Assembly: GCA_033557835.1 (NCBI GenBank)
Contig: JAWQRO010000215.1
Span: forward strand, 1-48,439
Direction: 5' to 3'
Length of the DNA stretch: 48,439 nt
Source of the DNA: Helochares maculicollis
Taxonomy: Eukaryota; Arthropoda; Insecta; Coleoptera; Hydrophilidae
The notes under the pieces were generated by a model that had not been told where the DNA came from, searched no databases, and worked only from the letters and a program-made list of their open reading frames with translations. Of the stretch, positions 25,687 to 39,000 are shown one piece after another; position 1 is the stretch's first letter, and each line of letters starts with the position of its first letter. The position numbers and the translations under genes were made by a program.

Positions 25687-28600
25687 CTAATTAACATTTA
25701 CAATCGATTCTAAGAGTCCTAAGTTGCTCCAATACTTCATTCTTTCTGGATAAAAATTGTTATCCATAGAAAAACTAATTTCGCCTCCGTAATACCCGGT
25801 GATGTTCAGATAAAATAAATCGCTGTTGTCAGCGGTACTTTGGCCTGACATGTCCTTTATGGGGTCCCATGTTAGACCTTCTATCAGTACTACTTCTTTG
25901 TCGGGGGTTGGATGACTAAAAATGAAATTAAATTTATATTATGTTAATAAATGCAAGAATGTTTTAAATGTTTGATCAGCTATATTGTTCAGAATTATTG
26001 GCTAAACTTACTGATATGTAGCAAAATTAGTCCAAAATTCAGTCATTATATCAATCATTGTGCAGTCAGTTCCATCCAAATCTGCGAATAAAGCTGGCGA
26101 TTTAAAAAGGTATAGAAGCTCATCACAATGTGACACGCCCCAATCGAAATTTATGTTGTCGGTAGTCAAGGCAAATTTATCGCCGTAAGTTTGGCAGCCT
26201 TTATAGTTGAAATGGTAGAACCAAATTGGGTGATGGCCTTGTAAAGAGTGAGCCATGACAGCTTGATACGTGCCATAAGTGAATGCCCTGTCACTATACA
26301 ACTAAAGCATTTTTCAAAGACAAATCATTGAGACCCCAGAAGTTCCTACTTACGTCTATAAATCCTTGAACGCTTTTCGGGCTGCTAGTATCAACCACAT
26401 CTTCTCCTAAAAACTTCGCTACTACTTTCCGCCAAGTAGCTTCGACTTGAGCAGGTGGGACGCTCAAGAAGACGCCAAACATATTTGGGCCGAAAGCGTT
26501 TAAATTTTGGTTCAATTGGGTTGCCAACGTAGAGTTCCTCAAGAGTGCTGAAATTACCACCTGTGTTAGACTTGAATATTGCCTATAAAATACAGATTTC
26601 TAGAAATACTTACGCGCTGCTCGTAAAATGCCTTCGCTTTGCACAACGCCACTAATCCATGGGACGTTATTGAATGTCCTTTCCATGATTATTTGGGCTG
26701 GATACTGTGTGATGAATGGTTCTGGATTAGCGGAAGTTTGGACTTCTAGAGCAGGTGCGAAAACATTCAACGGCTCTGATTGGAAATACTAGAAAATAAA
26801 TACCATTTCTTAAAGTCTTTCGATTCCAAAAGTACGGCAATTATAAATTATTAGATGAGCAAACTAAACAATACTTAAAAGTAGTGTATTTATATTTACT
26901 CTAAATTTGTCCACGGTATTGGCTAAGTCGTAGGCGTTCGCACTTCTCAGGCATTCAATCATTTCTCTGCTGGTTTCATTCGAGTTGCAACTTAAAAACT
27001 CAGCTACTTTTCTTGTTACCATTTCCATAAGCAAGCTGCCATTCACCGGAAGGCTCCACAAGTTTAAAGCCGAGGCACTTTCACTGATAGCAGCATGAAA
27101 CAAGCCTTTACTGGAAGAACTCAGAATATGGTGGTGAACGCTGGCAGCGCCTCCGCTTTGGCCAAAAATGGTAACTTTTTGATTGTCGCCTCCGAAATTG
27201 ATTATGTTATCCCTAACCCACTTCAAAACGGCCAATTGGTCCTTGAAGGCGTAATTTCCAGGACTGGCATCGTCTCCTGTAGATAGGAAGCCAAAGATGC
27301 CTAATCGATAATTGAAAGTCACTAGGACGACGTCTTTGTCCATTAAGTATTCAGGACCTATCAAGTCAGTGTTAGCATGACCGGTAAATAAACCGCCGTA
27401 GTGAATGAAAACCATTACTGGCTTAAGAGTTGTGATTTTGTAAGTGGTTGGTAGTTCAGGAGTATAGACATTGACGAATAGGCAATCTTCTGATCCTCTT
27501 ACTGGTGAATTTGCCTCGAATAGTTCGTTCCTTTCTACACAGATGGAGCCGTGTTCGGTTGATTGGCGTATTCCTGTCCATGGAATTGGTTTGAGTGGAG
27601 CCTATGAAAAAGACAAACATATGTAAAGTAAGGATTAGTTCCAAATTAATAACTTTTTAAATTATTTCTGATATGAGCTATGATTAAATCAGCTGTGAGC
27701 ATGTAAGCTACAAGTAAATGCACTAGCACTAATAAATGTCTGAAATATATGTAGGATTTGCTATTGTAATTTTTGTATAGCTATGTTTCTTAACTTTAAA
27801 CCAGAATGCAAATATAAGAAATGCCAATCATTCCTGTATAATATAGTATGGCAAAAGCCAAACAGTGTCTGCAAATATTAATTGTATTAAGTGGATGGGA
27901 GACTAAGAGTTAAAAAGATAAAAGAATAATTAGATGATTGAAACATTAAATCATTAAAAAAATGGAGTGTAAAATTTTGCGGCATCCCCTATGTATTCCG
28001 TTATTCCGTTCACATCACATCATCTTAAAGGCCAAAAGTTTGCGGCTATTTAGTTAATCGAAATGATTACTAATAAAGTTTTTGGTAAATAGGTCACCGC
28101 AAGTCATAGCAGATTTTGTCATTAAATGCACACAAGCTGCAATAAAAACTCCAAATTTAATTGTCCTAGTAATTAATCATACTAACAAAGCATACTAATT
28201 TTAAACAAAAATAAAAATATAGCGTTTATCTATGGTAACCTTGTATATATAAATATTATACAGTTATATACAAATAAAATTAAGTATTAACATAAAAAAA
28301 TATATAAACAAATAAATTTACATACAAACATGATCAAATATGCATGTCGTCATGTATTGTTTATAAATAAGTTATATAATATTTATTTGATAATTTAGTT
28401 TAAAAGCCCACGCGGTTTTAACTACGTAACTCTTCAATCTGACAACTCTTGTAAAATGCTTATTTATATTATAATATTTTGTATATAGTTATTTTATATA
28501 CATATACATGCACCGCAATCAGTTCTGGTTAATAAGATATGCCGGTGAAATATATTTTAATGTCAGAGATAAAGTTAACTTTTTCATAGGTATCGTTAGT

Positions 28601-31600
28601 AGTTCCCAGTGCTAAAAAAAAGGACGAACCAGTATCATTTGTGGTATAAGTGTGTGGGGAGAAGGGATGTGTTTAGAGTTTTGGCCGATTTGATCTTGTG
28701 AATAGAGAGATTTTTGTTTATTGTCAGTAGGAGGACTGCCACTGGTGCTAAGAAGAATGAAGGCAAAAGAATTCTTCGAAATTTAAAGGCGTTTCTTAAA
28801 ATTCGGTTTTTGATCACTTAGAACTAGTAGAAGTTTCTGTTTGCAAGTAATAACATAGTAAGGGGAGAAAAGATCAAGAATAGGTAGCTTAAAATTTAAC
28901 AATGGTTAATAATACATTTTTGAGACAGGAAACTGGAGTTCAAGTTGGAAAAAAATCTGATGAAACCTTGAGCTCTACTCAATTTTGTAAATTATATAAA
29001 CTACAATTTTGTAGCGAAACACCTTGTTAAGTTTTAATTCTTCGCGAAGCAGACTTTGCATAGCTTTTGGCCATATTTTGTTTCTCTGTTCTAACAATTT
29101 GTGTTATTCATGGCTCATATTCCTGGACAATCTATCTATTAAAACTCGTCTTCCTGTAGATTAAGTTTGAATATCATTTCATTTAAGTTCTTCTAGCTAA
29201 TAAATTGAAAAAACCGCAACTAAATAGCAATAAATTTTTCTTTAGCTAGGTTTTGTACACGTAAGGCCGCAATGTGAGCAATACTGGTTGACTTTATCTA
29301 CATCTTTCTTAAAGTTTATAAATTAATTAATGTCATTTGGTGTAATATCTGTTCCACCTCTAGTCTTTTTATCAATTTATCCATCTGTTTTAAACTTTTT
29401 TGATTGTTCTTTAAAACTTAACGGAAAGCATCGATTCCAAAAATTCAAACTTTCCATATATGTTATAGAAAGTATACATTTTAGCGGTGATCCAACAAAA
29501 TAAATTTGATGTACTCGAGATTTGTTCTTTGAGACAAGTATATTTTAAAATTAATTATATAACCATTTTTATCGTCATAACGCGTTTCAACAATGTTATC
29601 TTGCACTTACGGGATTTTTTTAGGATTTTAAGTTTTGACTCCAAGTTTTTCTCTCCACCTTTCTCTATTGAAATCTCTCAAGTTTGTTACTAAATGTTAA
29701 TAAATCTCGACGATAATCAGGTTAATTTTTATTTACTCTGGTGGGATTTTCACTTAAAAATGAGCTATCACTAAAATGTTGAAACTCTATGACTTTCACA
29801 ACTCTATCTCTAATTATAACTTTTAAAAGTATTGGTTTTTTCTATATTTAGATTATGTTGGTTTTGTACTTTGCTCTGTCATCATTGCAAAAATCGTTTT
29901 GTAAAAATTGTCTCGCGGTTCCCATTCCCCTGTATTCAAGGCACTACTTTTAAATACACTTTCTGAATACTGTGAGAACATAAAGCTTCAAACAATTATT
30001 ATCCTGGCAGCAACAATTTCTCTTTCATCATTAGAAGAATGGCATTTTTCATCAAAGTCCTGTAGTTATCAATTCTTTTAACGAATAAATTACCGTAAAA
30101 ATGTCTTCCACAGAAAAATAGTTCATCCTTACCATTTTTACAGACTCTAAACTATTTAAAACAAATATCTAAGAAACACTGCAATAATATCTACTGATAA
30201 ACGGTACTACCAGTAATGGAATCAGGAAAAATAATACCATATGCATAAAATAAAAAACCAACACAACGTACTAAAAATACCATATCTCATGATTCTTATG
30301 AAAAACGTGAAGAGAATTGATTTTATATTTAAAATACTTTATTACGACTTATGATTTTTTGGTTCAATTTTAGTACCAAATAATTATTTCATTTTTTAGC
30401 TTAGATCATAATGAATCTTGGGCGTAGATGAGTAAAGTCAGCAACCGTTAGTCTATAGTTAACTTGAACATCAAGGAAACATGCTTGCCAAACTTACTAA
30501 AAATGATGGATGAAACGTAATCACGTATTAAATAATAGTAACATGAACAGTCATGCTAATTTTAATATTTACATAAGCGATACAGTTTACTTAGCTATTG
30601 AATCGGTAATAGTTCCATATAAAGTGCGGAGAATAAACAAAACGTGTCTGTTTTTATTGACAATTGATAAGACATTTGCATAATATATCATCTTAAAAAA
30701 CTTTTGCGATAACAGCGGCTCTTCGGCATCTAACAAGAAATTAAATTAAATGGTGCTAATTTGATAAGAAACTCAAAATGTAGGACTTAAAATTGTATGT
30801 GATTAGAGATAATCAATTCGCTATACTTGCAAAGCTTAATTCAAAACATCAAACTCGATAAGAATCTCTAAACAGTGTTTTTAAGGCTTTTGTTAGGTGT
30901 AAATGAAGGTATAATTTATCGATTAATTGCAATGAGAATAGATAATCTTTAAAACAATTGAAATTCAATTGAAATTAGTCAAAAATTGGATGTGATACGA
31001 AAACGATGTGGAGCCAAATTTAATGCATAAAAGGAGAAGGATAGCAATAAAAATTGCATTAGAAATATGAATACAGGAAGATTTGGGCTGCCTCTATCTC
31101 CAACATGCACTATATCTACGGTTAGAGTAGTTGTAATTCGTCAATTATTTTTTTAATAGAGCACATTCACAATTAAATCAATTATAAGTGCCTTTATTCA
31201 AAAATACTAGAAGTTGTAAATTTATTACTTAAATGGTGATGAAATTATTGTTGTAATTCACATTATGTTATAAATGGTGTATTCGTTAAGGCATTGTTCT
31301 AAATTTTATTTTATAAAAAGTTCGTATTTGCATCTAAACTAAGTTATAAACTTATGAAAATTGCAGCAATTTAATATTTCCAAGATTTATGTCTTTCACC
31401 AATTTAATTATGTTATTAAGCTAATATTTTAATTTTTAAAGGCATTTTAATTGCTTAATAAATCTTTTTTAAATATTTTGAACAAGTAGCCCTTTTTAAG
31501 ATTTAAATTTATATTTAAAAAATCTTAAAACCATCGTCATCACATATAAGAATAGCATATCGTTCGTCTGAAAAGAGTTAAATACTAAAAAGTATATAAT

Positions 31601-34600
31601 AAAGACTGAAATAGCTAAAGTAATAAATAAAATTAAATAAACGAAACACTTAATACAAAAATGAGGAAATAATGAAACGATGAAAATCAACAAAGGTAAA
31701 ATTAAAAATGAGACAATTAAAAATTTCCATGAAATGAAAAGTATCGGAAAATATATGTCGTGGAGAAAAATATACAGAATCGTAGAGCAATGAAGATCAA
31801 AGAGGCGGTTTAAAAACGGTAAAAGAATAAAATGTTTGCAAATACAGTCTACACTATTTTGGAATTATGAACCATTGCCATATAAGAGCTTAAAAAAATT
31901 ATTCTAAACATTCTACGCACAAAATTTCTGAGTAATATTCATAACCTGCAAAAACTGAGATGCTTGAAGTCGTTACGAAAAAAAATTGAAAAATACAAAA
32001 AAAAATCCGCTTTAGAACATCTAGTTGTTACTCATAAAGTATAATTACAAGTAAAGTCTTTGATTATGAAAGAGAAGCCTGCTAGCATACAAAATGGTTA
32101 ATGGCAATGAGTCCTACTTTTTGCCCGTACATTAATAAATGAATTACTGACTTTAGACTGAAACCCTTGGAACAAATAAAATGTATATTTTTAGTATAAA
32201 AATGAAAACTTAACATTCGCGATATTTTTTGAAGTAATACTGCAATCACAAATGGTAAAATGCAAATTACAATCTAATAGTAACATTTCAAAAACATCCG
32301 AAAATATATATAAAATTATAGAAAAATATGTAGAAGTTAATAGCGAGATCAAATTCCAAAAAAATCACCAATTAAAGCTTTTTGTACCTGCTAAAAATTA
32401 ATTTGCATTTTTAATTCTTTGTCCTTTCAAACTTAATCTTAAGCTAAGACATATTCAAACAGATAAAGAAAGATCTCAAAAAAAAAAGATTTCAACTTCT
32501 TAAATTAATTTATGAAAGCATGAATTAGCCATGCTAACCATAAAACATATCAGACATCTAGAGAGTAATCATGATTATAGTAGAAAACTCAGAAAGCTAT
32601 TATAATAATTCTTAAAGCAAAGAAATAGAAATGCGGGAAATACCTAATGATTTGTTAAGTAAAAAATTCAGGAAACATTATAACAGAACATGAAGAGACT
32701 TGAAAATTACGAAGATTAATCATGACATTCAATAAAATAAATAGAAGATTACGTTAATTATTAAAGTGTAATCAAGAATAGATAAAAAATTGTGAAAATT
32801 TTTTGAAAATTTTGGAAAGTAAGGCGTGTAGCTTTAAAATCTCTGCTAATAATCATGAAGTTGATAGTTTTAAATATTAATCGTCATAAAGAACCTTGAA
32901 AATCATACTCAACACTTCTTGAAAAACTCTTGATATTAAAAACATTTAATATAGATTATTTCTAATATGATGTAATCATTGAATCTAGAAAACTCTAAGG
33001 AACAGCTACTGTAATATAAAGTATATAATGCTAAATCTACAAGTTTGTGCAATTAAGCAATATAACGAATTAAAAAAATCTCTTGAACATTGTGAAAAGT
33101 AGCCTGTTGCGTCCTATTGGGTCGCTGAAGGGAGAGGGTGGCGTCTCCACCACTTTCTCATAGGTTAGGTGTAGAGATATGTTTAGTTTTAAGATTAGTG
33201 TTAAGTATGCAGTTGTGAAGAAAAGTAATAAGCCGAACCCTTTGTAAGCCCTTGTACATATCATTATTAAGTGATTACATACAATTAATATACAGTCCAC
33301 TTTATACTATTGGCTTGATCGTATTGACGCGCATGAGGTGCGTATTTTCGATCCTTGCCACATTTTCGGTACTTCGAGTTGGATGAAACATAGCCGTAGC
33401 AGTCGCAATTAATGTTAACCTTTGAAATATTAATTACCATGTCTCATAAAATTTCCCTTAATGAATAATTAGGAAAATAAACTTAAAATATTCATATGCC
33501 TATATTAGAGTGACGAAAAGGGGTTTTATTTAATGATTATTAAAGAAACTACTTCATGGAAAATAGTTAAGTATTTAAAATATTCTGGGGTAGTAATGAT
33601 ATCAATGGTTCATTTAAAATTAAAATCCCCCCATTTTTATTTTAAAATGCCACAACAACCGTATTCAAATTTCGATGGTTTCAGAGAAATATAGCATCTT
33701 TCAACCAAATTCAGCTTACATTGTGTTGAGTTTCAGAATTTTATATTAACTTAAACAGAATGCTACTGAAATGCATCGAATTCTTGAGAATGTTTATGGT
33801 GATACTCCAATTGATAAATCACGCAGATAAAGACTTCAACATTTCAAGAATGGTGATTTCGGCGTTCAAGATGAGTCTCGTTCTGCACATCCTAAAAAAG
33901 AACGAATGACGCAACAAGCAGTTTTCGTTACATCGAAATCTATAGAAATGATTCAAAAGCAAGAGAATTGAGCTGATAATGAAGTGCCACCAAAAGAGGG
34001 TGTCAAACTAATTAAAGGACTAAAACGAAAGTGCTTCATAGATCGGAGAGTGACTTGACTTGAGAAACGGATATTCTACGGTTAACGTGAAAATCAAGAA
34101 TAGTATATTCAATCGCTGCCATCGATCTCAACCTGGTGTTACTAAAATAGGTGTTATGTATTATAGTATGTGCTGCTTCAACTTAGCGAAACCACTATGA
34201 TTGGTTAGCATAGGCTGTAATTGATTCATTTGAGTTGACACAAAGAGAAAATTGGCGGAAAGCGAGGAAGAGCAGGACAAGCTATTAATCGAGTTTATGT
34301 CACAAAAGCCGTAAATCTATTTGTAAGCGCTCAAGTGAGATTCTACCGCACCTACTGTATTCTACAGCTTGTACTTCTAATGAGTACTTGTTACTGCGGA
34401 TGAACGATTTTGCAAATAATTGGTTAAGTTTGTAGAAATCGAAACTTGGACCGTAAGTTGGACCGCGTGAAACGTACAAGACATTTTTTCCAAATGGAAT
34501 TTAAAATTGCCTGAAAGGTAGAAAAAAATTGCAAAGAACAATAAACTGATTAATCTGCTATTTTTTATTTTGATATAAGTGACAAATAAACCGTCTCATC

Positions 34601-35991
34601 AGCCAAAAAATTCCAAGATGATAAATTGGAAGTAATATTTAAGTAAACTTCAATTTTGTCAAAGAAAGCTTACACTGAAAATCGTTTATGGTCTACAATT
34701 CTTTGCTTTCAAGACACCGAAGATGACATTTTTACACCTAATTTTCACTGGCGATACAAAATGAATTTACTGCGATAACCCTCGACCTCATCTAGACGAA
34801 CCATTCACATCAACAACAAAACGAATCATTAATAAAAATTTGGTACATTTGGTACGATCAGAAAAAAGTGGTGCACTATGAGCTACTAAATATGAAAGAA
34901 ATTACTACTGCTAAAGTTTGTTAACAACAATTAATAGATTTGAACTATGCATTGAACGAAATAGGCCTAGGTCAACCAACAACAGCGTGACGTGATTTTG
35001 CTGCACGTTAATGTTCGACCACATATTGTGAAACAAGCAGCAAATATGTTGGAAGCAATTAAGTGGAACATTTTACTGCACGCTCCCTATTCATCAGATT
35101 ATACCCCATCAGAATACTTCTTGTCTCATTCAATGCAAAGCGCTCTTCGAGACCAGCATTTCAGAAATCATGAAGAAATCAAAAATTGGCTGGAAGAATG
35201 GATCGCATCAAAAAGCAATAATTTTTTGGGACTTCCACAACTTGTCAGGAAAATGGTTGAAAGTTAACGATGGAAAAATGTTTGCTCAAAATAAAAATTA
35301 ACATTTCTTAAACGCATTTTCTGCACAATTTTCCAAAAACTAAATTATAATTCTGATTCTTTTAGAGAAGCTTTAAATTTCATATTCTTTTGTCATAGCT
35401 ACAAATCTGAGAACATTTCCAGATAAGATTTATCATATTCCAAAATATTTACAGGTCAAATTCAATCCAAATTACATTGGCAGCCGTCTGCATAAAAATA
35501 TTCTAAGTGTGTTAATAGTGCCAAGTGTGTCCAGGCTGCGAACATTGCCCAAAAATTATCTTATCGCCCATACCCATCGTTGTTCATTATTTTAGAATAT
35601 CTCTTTCATATGCAATAGTTGAAATTATACTACTATATGAGGATAATCTATATTGGAAACTTATTATCATACTACAACACTCGATTGCTGAATGGCGCCG
35701 TAAAAGCCACCCATGCCAAAATGTGTATGAAGCTTATTAAAAGAAATATATTTGAAAAGTTACCTTAAACCTCAACTTTCCTACAGGCGGTGCAGCATAA
35801 GGAATTCCTTTGAAATAATGGTAAGGTCGTCCTAATCGAGAAGTCGTCGTGCCTCCTTGGACCAACCCGGACTCTGTAAGTACGATGGGACTCAAAACAT
35901 TATCAACTCCTCTATGTCCATTGTATAAAATTAACTGATCCGTATAGGTGAAAAATATAATAGAAAGAAAAACGCCAAACAATGCGTACAT
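25687..35991 (-). CDS. Secreted type-B carboxylesterase, juvenile hormone esterase-like
   Basis: Six exons on -: 35991-35764, 27601-26900, 26788-26614, 26547-26354, 26301-26012 and 25915-25687. They join in frame across GT-AG sites to give 605 aa, slightly longer than most insect esterases. Residues 1-17 or so are a signal peptide. Family marks in order are FKGIPYAAPPVGKLRF, the Cys97-Cys116 loop with SEDCLFVNVYTP, the oxyanion region HYGGLFTG (143-150), nucleophile Ser225 in GQSGG, acid Glu362 in VVQSEGIL, and His491 in GVSHCDEL. A second Cys pair lies in the segment from FLSC to MIEC. Sequons NGS, NET, NST and NIT fit a secreted glycoprotein. It should hydrolyse carboxyl esters outside the cell. 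Gln before the Ser, RF, DQ and GxxHxxE fit published juvenile hormone esterase motifs, but GQSAG is usual there and GESAG in other esterases. The substrate is therefore unknown. An acceptor-like TTTCAG just before the ATG hints at an upstream non-coding exon. Confidence 0.92.
27604..33760 (-). other. Esterase intron 1, 3' part
   Basis: This is most of the roughly 8.2-kb first intron between the signal-peptide exon and the catalytic exon. It is very AT-rich, with no exon that keeps the esterase reading frame. Around 33.09-33.42 kb there is a distinctly GC-richer patch containing GGGTCGCTGAAGGGAGAGG and later TTTTCGATCCTTGCCA, possibly an old short repeat. Nothing else can be named. Confidence 0.5.
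33765..35270 (+). pseudogene. Dead mariner transposase inside esterase intron 1
   Basis: Lies on +, antisense to its host gene. Pieces in order are NATEMHRILENVYGD near 33.76 kb and LQHFKNGDFGVQDESR near 33.84 kb (N-terminal helix-turn-helix linker), FTGDTK, a stop, then IYCDNPRPHLDEP near 34.74 kb, and LLHVNVRPHIVKQAA near 35.0 kb. The last is a 91-codon open stretch with ILLHAPYSSDYTPSEYF and IKNWLEEWIASK. Family members read GDEKW and HDNARPH, so here Trp became a stop and the second catalytic Asp became Val. It is inactive. Its motif set differs enough from the 15.1-16.3 kb copy to suggest a separate mariner lineage. Inverted repeats were not found. Confidence 0.85.
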
Positions 35992-36018
35992 ATTGAGCCC
36001 CAAATTAGCTGAAATCAA

Positions 36019-39000
36019 AAGAAAAACATTAAATAAGTTTGCTAAGCCGTCAACAAAAGCAAATAATTAAGCGTATTAGTTAATTACTCTTTAATTGCAA
36101 TGCTTGACACATTTACATCTAAATTTGCACAATCAATGTGACAAAACGGTAAGGTGAGATTTTAAAGTAGTTCGAAATTAGTTAAAAGAAATGTTTACAA
36201 CAAATAGCATAATTACCGACTATTTGCCGAATTGATAACATTATAGATGGTGTTTGACTTTGATTTCAAATCACTAATCATTTATAATTCATTAGAAATT
36301 ATAATCGGATATAATTACCGACATTTTTAAGATCAGATAAATATTTGTTATTTGTATGATATCTAAAGCTAAAAAAAATAGTTTTAAATTCATATAAATA
36401 TCAATGAAACAGATTGTAAAATTAATGGGATTACAGGAAAATGCATTTACAATACCAAAATTTATATATAATACGAAAAAAATTAACATACACGATATCT
36501 GCCAGCAGGCGAAGTCCATGGGAAACACAATAATCGATCGAGGCCTGTTGTTAACAGTAGTGTTGCACATAATCGGTCTGCAGTCCACAACAAATTGAAC
36601 TGAATGTGCCCATTTTTATTGCAAACCGAATCCATAACTACGCCGAGCCCGAAATTTCGCGCAAGAAATGAACAATTTATTCATCTTCCCAACTGATGAT
36701 GCACATACCACAGTGCAATTTTTTTGGATAACCGGTTGCACGGTTCAAGGATGCACTTATTTTGGCTTTTTTTCGAAGATAAGCAATTGAGTGAAAGTTG
36801 CGTTTCGTAATTATCACGAAAGTCCTGGCACGTATAATTCGATTCGTGTTAAGATACAGGGACTTTTTGCTGGGAGGGGGAAGCTATAAGAAGCGAGTGA
36901 GGAGCACCGTTTTTGAGGAAATTTTACGGGTCAAATTATAAGGATACAAATAGCTCTTCTAGCACTAAGAACGCGACAAAGGAAATTCTGTATTATATTA
37001 AACCTAAGGGTGTGACCTTTCAAACCGGATAAAAGAAACTAGAGTATTTTCTTTCTCTTTGCATTAACTCGATATTTTTTATTACTAGTATTCTGCAAGA
37101 TTAAATGGATTGTTGTCTACAGTTTAATCAAATTATATTAAGTAAATATTCTAAATCAAGATTCAAATTTACAAAAACTTCATCACGCTCAAGGTTCTAA
37201 ATAGCAAAAAGACCTGCAGACATGCTATAGCAGCAAGATGTAAAATGATCGTTTTTAATATTTTAAATCACATTGGCAGTTTTGTAAATTTCATCTGATT
37301 TAGAAAATACATCGCTGCCAAAAATTGTTGAAAACGCACGTGATCCTTAAATGTTGCCACTAGACTCCCTCACTTCAATCCACTTATTTTATAGTACAAA
37401 TAACATTATCGCAACAATTGTGTAATAAAATGTCCTATAATAATAAATAAAAATACGGCAATTAGCGTTCGTATTTCAGATAAGCAGAAGATCGCACATA
37501 AAAGACTTAACTCAATTATGATAATCAGATGGTGTCATCGGACACACGTGTAGACTCATTTTATTTTAAGCACATAAGTAAATTGCTTTTGATTAATTCC
37601 TTCATCTCTAAATGCTTAATATATATTCCGGTTTGTGAATAAACAAAACAAACCTCGGACCCGAGATACTTACACGTTTTTTCGCAACCAATGCATTTGA
37701 TAAGTGGTTATTTTAAGCCGGTTTTATTGTGGTAAAGTAGAGGGAAAAATTAATTTCAATTCCGAATGCATTTATATGCAAACCAGTCATATATTTATTA
37801 GCAAATTTAAGTCTAGAGAACCGACACCGGGCCTATTATGATAAGAGTTATTAATAGGTGCAATTATATTGCATTTTATGCACATTAAATTAGTGGCGAC
37901 TAAAAATAAAAATTCGCTAATGCTTGTACCTTGTCCAAAGCTAAATTAATTGGAATTTATTGTACGTGTTAATTAATTAACATACCTGAATTTTACTAGA
38001 TTTTGGAAACCGTTAAGCTACCGACTTGCGCTGGTCCAGCTACTCAAGGCGATTTTTTGCAATACAATAACCAAACCATCAATAAAATATGATAAAAATA
38101 ATAAAATATAACGGGAGCGTAGCGTTTATCAGCAATTGCTGGGTATTGTCAACATAATAAAAAAAAAGCGCGTGTACAAGATTTATTTACATCCTCTTAA
38201 ACCATAAACACAATTTTTCAAAACTTGATATTTTTTTATTATATGCAATCTGCCAATCGACAGCAATACTGAGATAAATTTCTCATTTAATATCGTGCTA
38301 ACGATATGGCTATGAAGAAATTTCATTAAATTGCGATTAAGCGAAAATGTTGTTGTTACTAAATGTACCGTTATATTAATATTAGCAAATTGGGTACCGT
38401 TGAAAAATTTCACAGAAATTCACTACTAACCACTCACGCACTTCGCAACTTAAAAATAAAATTTTTACCTGTTTGATTTTATATTTTAACCACACGCATT
38501 TAGTGAATGAGAGGTGGGGGAGCCTCCACACGTAGCTACAACTGAAAAACAATTGTCAACGAATTGTGATTTCACTAATCATCTGCACCCGACTGCAAAT
38601 CCAAGAAGTTTCCCCTGTCAGACTCGACCTTAACTGCATGTCACTAAATTAAAATAAAGCCCATATTTCGTCATTTAATCAAGTAAATTTGAAGTTTGGG
38701 CAAAATAAAAAATATTTTATACAACATAAGCACTTTAGTAAGGCGGAAGTAATGAATATGTGCCATTGCTGCAACAAAAACATTAATAATTACAAGAAAC
38801 TAAAATCGCTTTATTTTTCTTTCATGAACATTTTAAAGATGAAAGTGTCCGCATTTAAGGTTAACAGGTTTACCAGACCAGACGCCGGGTATACCATTGG
38901 TAATTTAGTAAAAATAATTGCCTTCTCAATAATACAAAGTTCATTTGCACTGTGCGGCTCAAGTTTGCTAATTTAAGGATATACACGTGCCTGGGTCACA

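Noticed and set aside
33305..33360. tRNA-like stretch with TTTTCGATCCTTGCCA
   Set aside because: The B-box-like piece is suggestive, but no cloverleaf with an acceptor stem could be folded by eye, and the spacing to the end is too short for a tRNA.
38689..38976. 95-codon open frame between esterase and reductase
   Set aside because: Contains a CHCCNKN piece, but no zinc-finger spacing and no homologue recognised; kept only as spacer content.
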